This document shows, one piece after another, positions 15,702-24,355 of a DNA stretch of 64,000 nucleotides. Position numbers and translations under genes: made by a program. The notes beneath the pieces were generated by a model. The model saw nothing but the letters and a program-made list of their open reading frames with translations, was not told the DNA's origin and did no database searches. The DNA lies in NCBI RefSeq assembly GCF_019455385.1, contig NZ_JACOFR010000014.1:119954-183953 (forward strand), given 5' to 3'. Numbering within the stretch: the stretch's first letter is position 1; the number at the start of each line of letters is the position of its first letter. Origin of the DNA: Bradyrhizobium sp. BR 10289 (GTDB lineage: Bacteria > Pseudomonadota > Alphaproteobacteria > Rhizobiales > Xanthobacteraceae).

Positions 15702-15884
15702 TCAGGACTCTTTCTTCTTCAGGACCTGACGGCCCTTGTACATGCCGGTCTTGAGGTCGAGATGGTGCGGACGACGGAGCTCGCCGGAGTCCTTGTCTTC
15801 CACATAGGTCGGCTTCTTGATGGCGTCTGCCGAGCGGCGCATGCCACGGCGCGACGGCGAAGTTTTTCGTCTCGGAACGGCCAT
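15702..15884 (-). CDS. rpmF: 50S ribosomal protein L32
   Basis: This 60-residue basic protein begins MAVPRRKTSPSRRGMRRSAD, the classical L32 start, and has the central segment ELRRPHHLDLKTGMYKGRQV. It sits at the peptide exit region of the large subunit. The zinc-binding Cys pairs found in some L32 proteins are absent, as usual in alphaproteobacteria. A clear AGAGG ribosome site precedes the ATG. mtgA lies upstream on the same strand. Confidence 0.98.
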   Translation of the reverse strand: MAVPRRKTSPSRRGMRRSADAIKKPTYVEDKDSGELRRPHHLDLKTGMYKGRQVLKKKES

Positions 15885-16051
15885 TTCAATATCCTCTAGG
15901 GATTGGTGTTTCCAGGCATCGTCCGCAAGGGACGGCTCAGCACCCGCAATACGAGGCGAGCTGAATGCCGATCAAGGCCGGGCTTATAGAGGAAGGCTGT
16001 CCGTAAATCTAGGCTCTTGGGCCGGAAAATATGCCCGAAAAGGGCCCGAAA

Positions 16052-16726
16052 TCAGCGATTTTCCCGCCAGCAGGTCAAAAGCGAGTTCGCCTGCCCCCGC
16101 GCCATGTAGGTCGCCGCCAGGCGCCGCACGCCCGGCCCGGGGGTGCGGGCGCTGCGTTTGACCGGATTCGGCAGGATCGAGGCCAGAAGCGCCGCTTCCC
16201 GGGGCGAGAGGTCCTCGGCTGATCTGCTGAAGGCATAGGCGCTGGCGGCCTCGACGCCAAACTGGCCCTGCGGGCCGAGCTCGGCGATGTTGAGGTAAAT
16301 CTCGAGAATTCGCGCCTTCGGCAGGACGAGATCGATCCACAGCGCCAGCGGGAATTCCAGCGCCTTGCGGACGAAATCCCGCCCCTGCCAGAGGAACAGG
16401 TTTTTGGCGACCTGCTGGGTGATGGTGGAGGCGCCGCGGAACGGGGTGCCATCCTCCTTGGCGTCGTCGATAGCTTCGCGCAGCGCGCCCCAGTCGATGC
16501 CATGGTGCTTGCAGAAATGGGCGTCCTCCGCCGCCACCACCGCGCGCGGCAGATAGGGCGACATCGCCGCGAGATCGATCCATTCCCGCTGCATCGGCGC
16601 GCCTGTCAGCGAACGCCAAGCCATCAGTGTCGAAACCGGATGGCCAGTGCGGTAGAACGGCGTGATCACATAGGGCGCGAGCACCACGATCGCGAACACG
16701 ACCAGCAGGATTTTGACGATGCGCAA
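16052..16726 (-). CDS. mtgA: Monofunctional peptidoglycan glycosyltransferase
   Basis: MtgA polymerises lipid II into glycan strands without transpeptidation. The 224-residue protein has one N-terminal membrane anchor (about residues 4-22) and the GT51 motifs in order: AAEDAHFCKHHGID with the catalytic Glu, GASTITQQVAKNLFLW, and KARILEIYLNIAELG, then FGVEAAS and LSPREAALLA. No penicillin-binding domain follows. The best start is TTG at 16726, because GGAAAGGCCGAT directly precedes it and the anchor begins at once. The gene is divergent from ispA, with a 140-bp shared upstream region. Confidence 0.95.
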   Translation of the reverse strand: MRIVKILLVVFAIVVLAPYVITPFYRTGHPVSTLMAWRSLTGAPMQREWIDLAAMSPYLPRAVVAAEDAHFCKHHGIDWGALREAIDDAKEDGTPFRGASTITQQVAKNLFLWQGRDFVRKALEFPLALWIDLVLPKARILEIYLNIAELGPQGQFGVEAASAYAFSRSAEDLSPREAALLASILPNPVKRSARTPGPGVRRLAATYMARGQANSLLTCWRENR

Positions 16727-16866
16727 ATCGGCCTTTCCACGGATCCCGGCATTAAGTCTGTGATAATTCGGGCCTTTTCCAGCACTTTTTAGGCCTTCCA
16801 AACGATTGACTGGGGCGGGCGCATAAAGGATTGTCCCGCCGAATTTTAGTTCTGGAGCCCTTCTTG

Positions 16867-17790
16867 ATGACCGGCACGTCCCCGTCCGATTTCGCCAAAC
16901 GTCTGGACAAGACCGCTGATGATACCGAGGCCCTGCTCGCCCGCCTGCTGTCGGACGACATCCTGCACGATGAGATCGCCCGGCCCAAGCGACTGATGGA
17001 CGCAATGCGCTATTCGAGCCTGAACGGCGGCAAGCGTCTGCGGCCGTTCCTGGTGGTCGAGAGCGCCGCCGTGTTCGGTGTCTCCCGCGAGGCCGCGCTG
17101 CTCGTCGGCGCCGCGCTCGAATGCATCCACTGCTATTCGCTGATCCATGACGATCTGCCGGCGATGGACAATTCGGACCTGCGCCGCGGCCGCCCCACCC
17201 TGCACAAGAAGACCGATGACGCCACCGCGATCCTCGCCGGCGACGGCCTCTTGACGCTCGCCTTCGACATCGTCACCCGCGACGAGATCCATCGCGACGC
17301 CAATGTTCGGCTGCTGCTGACGCGCGCGCTGGCGCGCTGCGCCGGCATCGGCGGCATGGTCGGCGGCCAGATCCTCGATCTCGCCGGCGAAGGCCGCTTC
17401 GGCGGCAACGAGCCGATCGACGTCGCCCGCATTCAGCAGATGAAGACCGGCGCGCTGTTGCGCTTCGGCTGCATCGCCGGTGCGATCCTCGGGCAGGCCT
17501 CGCAAAAGGAATATCAGGCGCTCGATGATTACGGCCGCGCGCTCGGCGAAGCCTTCCAGATCGCCGACGATTTGCTCGACGTCGAGGGCGATGCGGCAGC
17601 GCTCGGCAAGCCGGCCGGCGCCGATGCCGCGCTCGGCAAGACCACGTTCGTCACCCAGCTCGGCATCGACGGCGCCAAGCAGCGCGTCCGCGACCTGCTG
17701 GCGCGCGCCGACAGCGCGGTGTCGATCTTCGGCGAACGCGCCGCCGTGCTGCAGGCCGCCGCGCGGTTTGTGGCCGAGCGGAAGAACTAG
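16867..17790 (+). CDS. ispA: Farnesyl diphosphate synthase (short-chain polyprenyl synthetase)
   Basis: This 307-residue enzyme condenses isopentenyl diphosphate with allylic diphosphates. The first Asp-rich motif is in CYSLIHDDLPAMDNSDLRRG and the second in AFQIADDLLDVEGD, with the IPP-binding GGKRLRPFLV upstream and KTGALLRFG between. The small residues before the first motif fit a C15-producing enzyme, but chain length cannot be proven. An upstream in-frame ATG at 16831 is less likely; GGAG lies 9 bases before the ATG at 16867. With ispG at 28403 it supplies isoprenoid precursors for hopanoids, quinones and undecaprenyl carriers. Confidence 0.93.
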   Translation: MTGTSPSDFAKRLDKTADDTEALLARLLSDDILHDEIARPKRLMDAMRYSSLNGGKRLRPFLVVESAAVFGVSREAALLVGAALECIHCYSLIHDDLPAMDNSDLRRGRPTLHKKTDDATAILAGDGLLTLAFDIVTRDEIHRDANVRLLLTRALARCAGIGGMVGGQILDLAGEGRFGGNEPIDVARIQQMKTGALLRFGCIAGAILGQASQKEYQALDDYGRALGEAFQIADDLLDVEGDAAALGKPAGADAALGKTTFVTQLGIDGAKQRVRDLLARADSAVSIFGERAAVLQAAARFVAERKN

Positions 17791-17800
17791 CAGCTGCGGG

Positions 17801-17988
17801 CTCCCTCACCTCTCCCGCTTGCGGGAGAGGTCGGATCGCGACAGCGATCCGGGTGAGGGCTCTCTCCTCTTGGGGGTTCTCGACTGCGGAGACACCCTCT
17901 CCGTAGCCGATGCTTCGCATCGGCGTTCTAATTTTAAGAACGGCGGCCGAAGGCCGCCTACCCCTCCCCCGCAAGCGGGGGAGGGAGC
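17801..17988. repeat. Composite palindromic repeat (class A, copy 2)
   Basis: Two hairpins, CTCTCCCGCTTGCGGGAGAG on the left and CCCTCCCCCGCAAGCGGGGGAG on the right, flank a middle stretch with GATGCTTCGCATC and GGCGGCCGAAGGCCGCC. The element lies between ispA and the DUF1345 gene on the same strand. Confidence 0.7.
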
Positions 17989-18039
17989 GCACCTGCGATG
18001 CGGCAACGACGAGAGTTGAGCGAGAGGGCCGGAGCCACC

Positions 18040-18729
18040 ATGGCCACTGACAAAGACGATCCCGTCCTCGTCCGCTTCCGCAAGATGTCGCGGCCGGTGC
18101 GGCTGATCTATGCGCGGCCGCGAACCTTCATCGCGCTTGCTGCCGGCATCCTGGTCAGCCTGTTGCTGCCGGGCTCGCATCGGCTGGTGACGCGGCTCCT
18201 GTTCGGCTGGGATGCGCTGATCGCGGTCTATCTCGTGCTGGTCTATGCGATGATGCTGTGCAACGACCATCTGCATATCCGCCGCGCCGCCGCGATGCAG
18301 GACGACGGCCGCTTCGTGATCCTGCTCGTGACGGCGATCGGCGCGTTCGCAAGCATCGCGGCGATCATGTCCGAACTCGGCACGCCGCATCGCGGTGTGT
18401 TGGAGCTGAGCATCGCCATCACCACCATCGCGCTGTCCTGGGCCGCCGTGCACACGACTTTTGCGCTGCATTACGCCCACGATTATTACAGAGGTGCCAA
18501 ACCGGGCGGCCTGCAATTCCCGAGCGGCGACAAGGACGATCACGCCGATTATTGGGACTTCGTCTATTTCTCGTTCGTGATCGGCATGACCGCACAGGTC
18601 TCGGACGTCGGCATCTCCGACAAGATCATCCGCCGGACCGCCACCGCGCACGGCATCGTGTCCTTCATCTACAACACAGCCTTGCTGGCGCTCACGGTGA
18701 ACATCGCGGCGAGCGCGATCTCGAGCTGA
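18040..18729 (+). CDS. DUF1345 integral membrane protein
   Basis: This 229-residue protein has about five transmembrane segments: ARPRTFIALAAGILVSLLL, ALIAVYLVLVYAMML, FVILLVTAIGAFASIAAIM, LSIAITTIALSWAAVHTTFA and a C-terminal pair. The conserved block HYAHDYYRG, followed by DYWDFVYFSFVIGMTAQVSD, identifies the DUF1345 family, whose function is unknown. The ATG at 18040 is preceded by GGAGCCACC. The 3' end is followed within 50 bp by the convergent caspase-like gene. Confidence 0.9.
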   Translation: MATDKDDPVLVRFRKMSRPVRLIYARPRTFIALAAGILVSLLLPGSHRLVTRLLFGWDALIAVYLVLVYAMMLCNDHLHIRRAAAMQDDGRFVILLVTAIGAFASIAAIMSELGTPHRGVLELSIAITTIALSWAAVHTTFALHYAHDYYRGAKPGGLQFPSGDKDDHADYWDFVYFSFVIGMTAQVSDVGISDKIIRRTATAHGIVSFIYNTALLALTVNIAASAISS

Positions 18730-18776
18730 TCTGCCCTTCCTGCTTTCGCAGGGGCGAGAGGCACAGGTCTCCGGCG

Positions 18777-20594
18777 CTAATTACACACCTCGACATTGGC
18801 GTCGTTGGCCGGGCCGCCGCCGCCGCGATATTCGAGATGACAGCCCCGATTGACGGCGCGGCAGACACCGCCGTTGCTGCAGTAAACCTGTCCGCTGCTC
18901 GACGCACGACCGCCCGCCGCGGCAGCAGCAATGCCGGCAGCGGCACCATAGCCGCCCGCCGCGCCGCCAGCCTGCCGGCGCTGCCGCGCGGGACGCTCAT
19001 CGCTGTCGTCACGCTTCGCAGTCGCAGGCTTGGCCGGCTTGGCAACGCGCTGCTTCTCGCACTCATTGTCGTCGTTGATCGCATAGCCTTCACGGCAGAC
19101 GATCTTGCTGCACTTGTCGCCGTCAGCCTTGAAGCCGTGCTCGCAGACCAGCGGACAGACCCGCGACGGCTTGGCCTTGACCGCATCGAGCGCGTCGGTG
19201 CTTGCCACCTTCACGTCCAACTTGGTGCCGGCATAGCGGTTGAACTGCGACAGCGAGCGCTGCGAGGATGTAGTCCAGTTGCCGTCGGCAGCACCCGAGA
19301 AGCAGCCGACGCGGCCGAGCTCTGTCTGCACCGAACGGGTGAGATCGGCCGGTTTCGTCGCCGGCGTCAATGACGCGACGCTGGTCCCGGCCGGGGCCGC
19401 CGTGCTGGCCGGCGCGGCATTCGGCGCGGCGGCGGCGAGATTGACGCGCTGCTGTTCAGCGGCGGCCGCCTGCTGCTGCGCCTGCTCCTTGGCTTTCTGC
19501 GCAGCAAGCTGGGCCTGCTCGGCGGCCTTGGCATCAGCCGCAGCCTTGGCCTGCGCTTCCTTCTGCGCGCCGAGGGCAGCGAGACGATCGCGTTCGGCCT
19601 CGGCTTGCCTCGCTTTTTCGGTCGCGGCCGCATGAGCCTGTTCGGCGCCGATCTTTTCGAGCTGGAGCTTGGCAAGGCTTGCATAAAAACCATCAGCGTG
19701 CTGCGCGAGGAAGGCTTCCCACGCCGCCCTGTTGCCGACCTGAAGCGCGAGCTCGTAGTCGCGGCGGATATCCGCCTGCGGGTTCGCCACAGGTGCCGCG
19801 GGCGCGGCAGCCACGACCTTGACCGGCACCAGCGGCACGTCCTCGCCGCCGAGAGAGCCGTAGACGAACGGCTCCTGCTTGTTGCCGGTCGATTTCAGCA
19901 CGTCGTCGCGGACGAAGCCGAAGGCGCGGCGGACGTCGAGGCCCGGCGTCGTCAGGTGCTTCGTGAGCGCGACCGTGAAGGGGCTGTTGGCGCCGTCACC
20001 GTCCTGCGCCGTGAAACCGGCCTTGGCGGAATAGGCGATCAGCGTATTGGGACTGGACGGCTCGACCTGGGCGAGGCCGCGACCGATGCCGCGCGATGCA
20101 AGGGTACGCTTCATGGTCTTGCCGAACGGATTGTCACGGCAAGCATCCAGAATCACGAGGCGCAGCTGTTTTGCGGGCTCGACGGCGACCAGGATGCGGT
20201 CGAGTGACAGCGCCTCGTCATAAACGTCGGTGTCGCGCTCGAGCCTGGCATCGACAGGGATCAGATAGTTCGAGCCTTCGACCTCGATGCCGTGGCCGGC
20301 ATAATAGACCAGGGCGATATCGGCATCGCGGGTCGCATCGGCGAAGTCGCGCAGCACGCGCCGCGTATCGAGGGCCGACAGATCATGTCGGGAATCGACG
20401 ATATCGAAGCCGGCATCCTTCAGTGTCTTTGCCATCACCGCGCCGTCATTGACGGGATTGGCGAGCAGTGGTGCGTGTTGATAGGCCGAATTGGCCAGCA
20501 CCAGCGCGACGCGCTTTCCGGCGAAGGCAGGCGCAGCGCCAAACAGCAGCGCGGCGGCGAGGAAAAGCGGACAAAGCCTGAGCAGGTTGCGCAT
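18777..20594 (-). CDS. Secreted caspase-fold (C14) protein
   Basis: This 605-residue protein has a signal peptide (residues 1-25, ending APAFA), a caspase-like peptidase domain with the catalytic dyad His101 (YYAGHGIEVEGSNYLIPVDA) and Cys152 (LVILDACRDNPFGKT), and a middle region from about 340 to 410 rich in Ala, Gln, Lys and Glu with coiled-coil character. A C-terminal part holds several Cys residues (VCPLVCEHGFKADGDKCSKI) and ends in another Cys-containing stretch. The catalytic pair is intact, so proteolytic activity after basic residues is plausible. GGAAG before ATG 20594 fixes the start. Export suggests periplasmic action; substrates are unknown. No partner gene is adjacent. Confidence 0.92.
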   Translation of the reverse strand: MRNLLRLCPLFLAAALLFGAAPAFAGKRVALVLANSAYQHAPLLANPVNDGAVMAKTLKDAGFDIVDSRHDLSALDTRRVLRDFADATRDADIALVYYAGHGIEVEGSNYLIPVDARLERDTDVYDEALSLDRILVAVEPAKQLRLVILDACRDNPFGKTMKRTLASRGIGRGLAQVEPSSPNTLIAYSAKAGFTAQDGDGANSPFTVALTKHLTTPGLDVRRAFGFVRDDVLKSTGNKQEPFVYGSLGGEDVPLVPVKVVAAAPAAPVANPQADIRRDYELALQVGNRAAWEAFLAQHADGFYASLAKLQLEKIGAEQAHAAATEKARQAEAERDRLAALGAQKEAQAKAAADAKAAEQAQLAAQKAKEQAQQQAAAAEQQRVNLAAAAPNAAPASTAAPAGTSVASLTPATKPADLTRSVQTELGRVGCFSGAADGNWTTSSQRSLSQFNRYAGTKLDVKVASTDALDAVKAKPSRVCPLVCEHGFKADGDKCSKIVCREGYAINDDNECEKQRVAKPAKPATAKRDDSDERPARQRRQAGGAAGGYGAAAGIAAAAAGGRASSSGQVYCSNGGVCRAVNRGCHLEYRGGGGPANDANVEVCN

Positions 20595-20750
20595 GACACG
20601 ACTTCCGAAGTTCTTTGAGGCCGCTTTAGCAGGACCGGCCACCGGCGCTTGTGATGGAGGTCACAAGACGGCACCGAGGCCAGGCCGAGAGATCCTCTCT
20701 ATTTGTCGCGCCAGCGCGGCAGGGGTTCGCCGATACAGGCGCGGGTTCCC

Positions 20751-21188
20751 TTAGCCGTCCCCGACATGTCCCCGGTGCTGTGGCAGATCGTCCGTAATCT
20801 CGTGCCAGGGCGCCTTCGAGCCCACGAAAATATGGGCGCTCGGCCGAATCGAGGGCACATCGACCAGGGTTCCCATGGCGACATGGACCCATTTTCCCTC
20901 GCGTACACGGGAATAAAGCAGCGAGCCGCAGTGGGCGCAGTGGGCGCAGTGGGCATCATGGGTGGTGTCGTCGCCGTAGATGAGGCGCTGATCCTCGCCA
21001 TGGACGATACGGAGCTTGTCCTGCGGAATCCCGGCGAATGGCTTGAAGGCCGAGCCGGTGGTGCGGCGACAGTTCGAGCAGTGGCAGTTCATCGCATAGG
21101 CGAACGCGTCGGCAACCTCGTAGCGGACGGCGCGGCAATAGCATTCGCCGGTGAGGATGCGGGCGTTCGAATTGTCCGATACGGTCAT
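20751..21188 (-). CDS. GFA family zinc protein (CENP-V/GFA domain)
   Basis: This 145-residue protein has the Mss4-like zinc fold of the glutathione-dependent formaldehyde-activating (GFA) family: GECYCRAVRYEV, NCHCSNCRRTTGSAF and a final CAHCGSLLYSR. Family members are often annotated as S-(hydroxymethyl)glutathione synthase, but most have untested activity. The third zinc knuckle is embedded in three tandem Ala-His-Cys units encoded by a 9-bp DNA repeat at 20928-20954. GAAGG seven bases before the ATG at 21188 sets the start. It is divergent from the NTF2-like gene at 21281. Confidence 0.9.
   Translation of the reverse strand: MTVSDNSNARILTGECYCRAVRYEVADAFAYAMNCHCSNCRRTTGSAFKPFAGIPQDKLRIVHGEDQRLIYGDDTTHDAHCAHCAHCGSLLYSRVREGKWVHVAMGTLVDVPSIRPSAHIFVGSKAPWHEITDDLPQHRGHVGDG
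20928..20954. repeat. Three tandem copies of a 9-bp unit inside the GFA gene
   Basis: GCAGTGGGC occurs three times head to tail and encodes Ala-His-Cys three times on the minus strand. Being in frame, it changes the length of the zinc-knuckle loop without breaking the gene. It is a candidate site for slippage polymorphism. Confidence 0.85.
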
Positions 21189-21280
21189 GGCGGTGCCTTC
21201 GCATAGGGCCGACACACCCATAGCGCATTTCGATGTGTACGACTAAGTTCCGCCCGAGCCATCAGCCAAAGGGAGGACCC

Positions 21281-21655
21281 ATGAGCCCAAAACATTCGAG
21301 CGTCGAAGCGGTCGTGCAAACCTATTTCGACGGACTTTACGAGGGCGATGCCGACAAGCTCGGTGCCGCCTTTCATCCGTCCGCAGATCTGCGCTGGGTC
21401 GAGAAGGGCGAACTGAAGATTCTGACCGTGCCGGACTGGCTCGCCTGGGTCCGCAAGCGTCCCTCCGCCAAGGCCGAAGGCAAGCCGCGCGACGATTTCA
21501 TGGTCACTATCGACCGGTCCGACGAAAACACTGCCTTCATCAAGGTCAAATGCCAGCTGCCGCCGCGCTTCTTCACGGATTATCTGGTGGCGATGAAGCT
21601 CGCCGACGGCTGGAAGATCGTGTCGAAATCGTACAGGTATGATTTGAGAGAGTGA
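21281..21655 (+). CDS. NTF2-like/putative lumazine-binding family protein
   Basis: This 124-residue single-domain protein has the alpha+beta cone pattern of the NTF2-like superfamily: VEAVVQTYFDGLYEGDADKL, FHPSADLRWVEKGEL, then FIKVKCQLPPRFFTDYLVAM and a final WKIVSKSY strand. This matches the group annotated as putative lumazine-binding or SnoaL-like. Ligand and reaction are unknown. The start is supported by the strong site GGGAGGACCC directly before the ATG. It is transcribed divergently from the GFA gene. Confidence 0.8.
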   Translation: MSPKHSSVEAVVQTYFDGLYEGDADKLGAAFHPSADLRWVEKGELKILTVPDWLAWVRKRPSAKAEGKPRDDFMVTIDRSDENTAFIKVKCQLPPRFFTDYLVAMKLADGWKIVSKSYRYDLRE

Positions 21656-21679
21656 GGGGGCGCTTCTGCAAGAACAATG

Positions 21680-21763
21680 ACGGTGGGACTCGCGGAGAGT
21701 CCCCATCACCCGTATCGCGCCTATCGATGCGATACGGCCTCTCCCCGCAAAGCGGGGAGAGGC
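21680..21763. repeat. Palindromic intergenic repeat (class A, copy 3)
   Basis: Contains CTCTCCCCGCAAAGCGGGGAGAG and a left part GACGGTGGGACTCGCGGAGA that is mirrored in the class A copy at 40291. It lies between the NTF2-like gene and the beta-lactamase gene. Confidence 0.65.
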
Positions 21764-21781
21764 GAAGAAAAGAAAGACCCC

Positions 21782-22639
21782 ATGCCACTCGATCGCCGTT
21801 CCCTGCTCGCCTCGCTTGCCTACATAGCAGCCTCCCCTGCGCTCGCAGCGGAGGCGCCACAAGAGCTCGAATCCTACGAACGTGACAGCGGCGGGCGGAT
21901 CGGCGTCTACGCGGAAAACCTCGCAACCGGCGCAAAGCTCGCATGGCGTGCCGACGAGCGCTTCGTCATGTGCTCGACCTTCAAGGCTTCGCTCGCGGCT
22001 AACGTGCTCGCGCGGGTCGACCGCGGCGAGGAGCAGCTCGCAGCCGTGATCCCCTACGGTAAGGCCGATTTGCTGGACTACGCGCCGGTCGCCAAACAGA
22101 ATCTCGTCGCCGGCAAGATGTCGGTCGGCGAGATGTGCAAGGCCATCGTCGAGCTCAGCGACAACACCTGCGCCAATCTGCTGCTGGCGCGGATCGGCGG
22201 CCCCAAAGCACTCACCGCATTCTGGCGATCGGTCGGCGACACCACATCACGGCTCGACCACAACGAGCCCGAACTCAACCGTTCGCCGCCCGGCGATGTC
22301 AGGGACACCACGACGCCGGCGGCGATGGCCGGCAATCTGAAGCGGCTGGTGGTGGGCGAGGCGCTGTCGCCGGCCTCGCGCGCCCAGCTCACCGAATGGA
22401 TGGTCGGCTGCAAGACCGGTGCGAACCGGCTGCGTGGCGGCCTGCCGGCGAGCTGGAAGATCGGCGACAAGACCGGCAACAACGGCAAGGACGCATCGGG
22501 CGATATCGCCGTCGCCTGGTCCAAACCGGAGACGCCAATCCTGATCGCGGCCTACACCCAGGGCGGCACGCCGACCGCAGCACAAATCGAGGCCGTGTTC
22601 GCGCGCATCGGACGCATGGTGACCGAGCGGCTGGCGTAA
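21782..22639 (+). CDS. bla: Class A beta-lactamase
   Basis: This 285-residue enzyme hydrolyses beta-lactams in the periplasm. It has a short leader with a twin-arginine look (DRRSLLASLAYIAASPALA), and all active-site motifs are present: MCSTFK with the nucleophilic Ser and Lys, the SDN loop in VELSDNTCAN, the omega-loop Glu in HNEPELNRS, and DKTGNNG. The Cys next to the catalytic Ser occurs in several chromosomal and extended-spectrum class A enzymes, but the second Cys of the carbapenemase disulphide is not seen. No LysR-type ampR gene is adjacent, so expression is probably constitutive. The resistance spectrum cannot be read from sequence alone. Confidence 0.95.
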   Translation: MPLDRRSLLASLAYIAASPALAAEAPQELESYERDSGGRIGVYAENLATGAKLAWRADERFVMCSTFKASLAANVLARVDRGEEQLAAVIPYGKADLLDYAPVAKQNLVAGKMSVGEMCKAIVELSDNTCANLLLARIGGPKALTAFWRSVGDTTSRLDHNEPELNRSPPGDVRDTTTPAAMAGNLKRLVVGEALSPASRAQLTEWMVGCKTGANRLRGGLPASWKIGDKTGNNGKDASGDIAVAWSKPETPILIAAYTQGGTPTAAQIEAVFARIGRMVTERLA

Positions 22640-22651
22640 GGCCGCCGCATC

Positions 22652-22680
22652 GACCTCATGTTGACCTCATGTTGACCTCT
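22652..22680. repeat. 2.6 tandem copies of an 11-bp unit before the antiporter gene
   Basis: GACCTCATGTT is repeated at 22652-22662 and 22663-22673, with a partial third copy to 22680. It lies between the beta-lactamase stop and the antiporter ribosome site, so copy number could affect spacing or translation of the antiporter. Confidence 0.8.
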
Positions 22681-22706
22681 TGGCCGCTTCCGGGCCAAGA
22701 GAGGCC

Positions 22707-24317
22707 ATGATCGCAGCGAAATTCCAGACCTTTCTCATCTTGCTCGCGGTGCTGGCGGGCACGGCGCTCGTCGCCCGCCGTTTCAACATCGCACCTGCCA
22801 TTCTGCTGATGCTGTCGGGCGTCGGCCTTGCCTTCGTGCCGGGCATGCCGCCGGTGGAACTGCCGCCGGAGCTGGTGCTGCTGATGGTGCTGCCGCCGTT
22901 GATCTATTCGGCGAGCGTCGCCATGAGCTGGCGCGAGTTCAGGAACAATCTGCGCCCGATCGGGCTGCTCGCGGTCGGCGCGGTGATCTTCACCGCGGCG
23001 CTGGTGGCCGCCGCCACGCATTATCTGATCGGCCTGCCCTGGACCGTCGGTTTCCTGCTGGGCGCCATCGTCGCCCCGCCCGATGTGGTCGCCCCGCTCG
23101 CAATCGCGCGCCGGCTGAACCTGCCGCGCCGGCTCGTCGTCATCCTCGAGGGCGAAGGGCTCGCCAACGACGCCACCGCGCTGATCCTCTACCGCTTCGC
23201 GCTGGCCGCCATCATGGTCGGCCATTTCTCGCTGTCGATGGCAGCCGGCGAATTCGTCCTGATCGTCGCGAGCGAGATCGCTTTCGGCATCGGCGTCGGC
23301 TGGCTGTCCCTGCGCTTGCGAAAATGGTCACGGGATCCGCAGGTCGAGCTGACGCTGTCGCTGATCACGCCTTACGTCTCCTACTGGCTGCCCGAACATG
23401 TCGGCGGCTCCGGCGTGATCGCGACCGTGGCCTGCGGCCTCTATGTCAGCTGGAACGGCCCGCTGCTGATCTCGTCGGCGACGCGCCTGCAAGGCATCTT
23501 CTTCTGGGATCTCATCATCTACCTGATCGAGGGCCTGCTGTTCCTGCTCACCGGCTTCCAGATGCGCGCGCTCTACGAGAAGTCGAAGACGTTCCCACTC
23601 GACGACATCCTGGTCGCCACCGCCGTGGTGCTGACGATCATCGTGGTCGCGCGTTTCGTCTGGCTTTATCCGGCGACCTATCTGCCGCGGATCCTCTCCA
23701 AGTCGCTACGCGCGCGCGATCCGTCGCCGCCCTGGCAATGGCCGTTCGTGCTCGCCTTTACCGGCGTCCGCGGCGCGGTGTCGCTGGCGGCGGCGCTGGC
23801 GCTGCCGTTCACGCTGCCTGACGGCAATGCTTTCCCCTATCGCGACCTGATCCTGTTCGTCGCCTTCGGCGTCATCTTCGTCACGCTGATCGGTGTCGGC
23901 CTGACGCTGCCGCCGGTGGTGCGCTGGCTCGGCGTTGCAGAAGCCGGCCGCAGTGAGCATGTTGCCGAGCACGAGGCCGAGATCGCCGCACGCCGCCAGG
24001 CCCTCGATGCTGCGCTGAAATCGCTGGACGCGCTGACCGCGGAGAAGGAGATCTCCGATGAGGTGATGCGGCTGCTGCGCGCCCGCCATGACATCCGCGT
24101 CAACCAGCTGCCCGACTCGCTCGATCCCACCCACCACGACGTCTCCGCCGCCGGTACTGCCCTGACCCGCGAGTTGATCGCGGCCGAGCGCAAATTCATC
24201 CACGACCTCCTGCGCGACGGCCAGATCACCGACGAGACGCGGCGGCGGATCGAGCGCGATCTCGATCTGGAGGAGGCGAGCCTGGCCAACAGGGAGTATC
24301 GGGGGATGCCGCTGTAG
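22707..24317 (+). CDS. CPA1 family Na+/H+ antiporter
   Basis: This 536-residue protein has about twelve transmembrane segments in residues 1-410 and a cytoplasmic helical tail of about 120 residues rich in charged residues. The family signature GAIVAPPDVVAPLAIARRLN, then VVILEGEGLANDATALI, contains the ion-binding Asp pair; PTD is replaced by PPD. FTGVRGAVSLAAALALP is the second conserved block. It exchanges cytoplasmic cations for protons (or the reverse), for pH and salt homeostasis. AAGAGAGG before the ATG sets the start. No MnhA-type partners are present. Confidence 0.93.
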   Translation: MIAAKFQTFLILLAVLAGTALVARRFNIAPAILLMLSGVGLAFVPGMPPVELPPELVLLMVLPPLIYSASVAMSWREFRNNLRPIGLLAVGAVIFTAALVAAATHYLIGLPWTVGFLLGAIVAPPDVVAPLAIARRLNLPRRLVVILEGEGLANDATALILYRFALAAIMVGHFSLSMAAGEFVLIVASEIAFGIGVGWLSLRLRKWSRDPQVELTLSLITPYVSYWLPEHVGGSGVIATVACGLYVSWNGPLLISSATRLQGIFFWDLIIYLIEGLLFLLTGFQMRALYEKSKTFPLDDILVATAVVLTIIVVARFVWLYPATYLPRILSKSLRARDPSPPWQWPFVLAFTGVRGAVSLAAALALPFTLPDGNAFPYRDLILFVAFGVIFVTLIGVGLTLPPVVRWLGVAEAGRSEHVAEHEAEIAARRQALDAALKSLDALTAEKEISDEVMRLLRARHDIRVNQLPDSLDPTHHDVSAAGTALTRELIAAERKFIHDLLRDGQITDETRRRIERDLDLEEASLANREYRGMPL

Positions 24318-24355
24318 CGCGTGCATCTTGTCCCACTATCTGCTAATATCTCCAA

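Noticed and set aside
21782..22639. Carbapenemase assignment for the class A beta-lactamase
   Set aside because: Cys next to the active Ser suggested it, but the partner Cys after the KTG motif is absent, so only the general class is supported.
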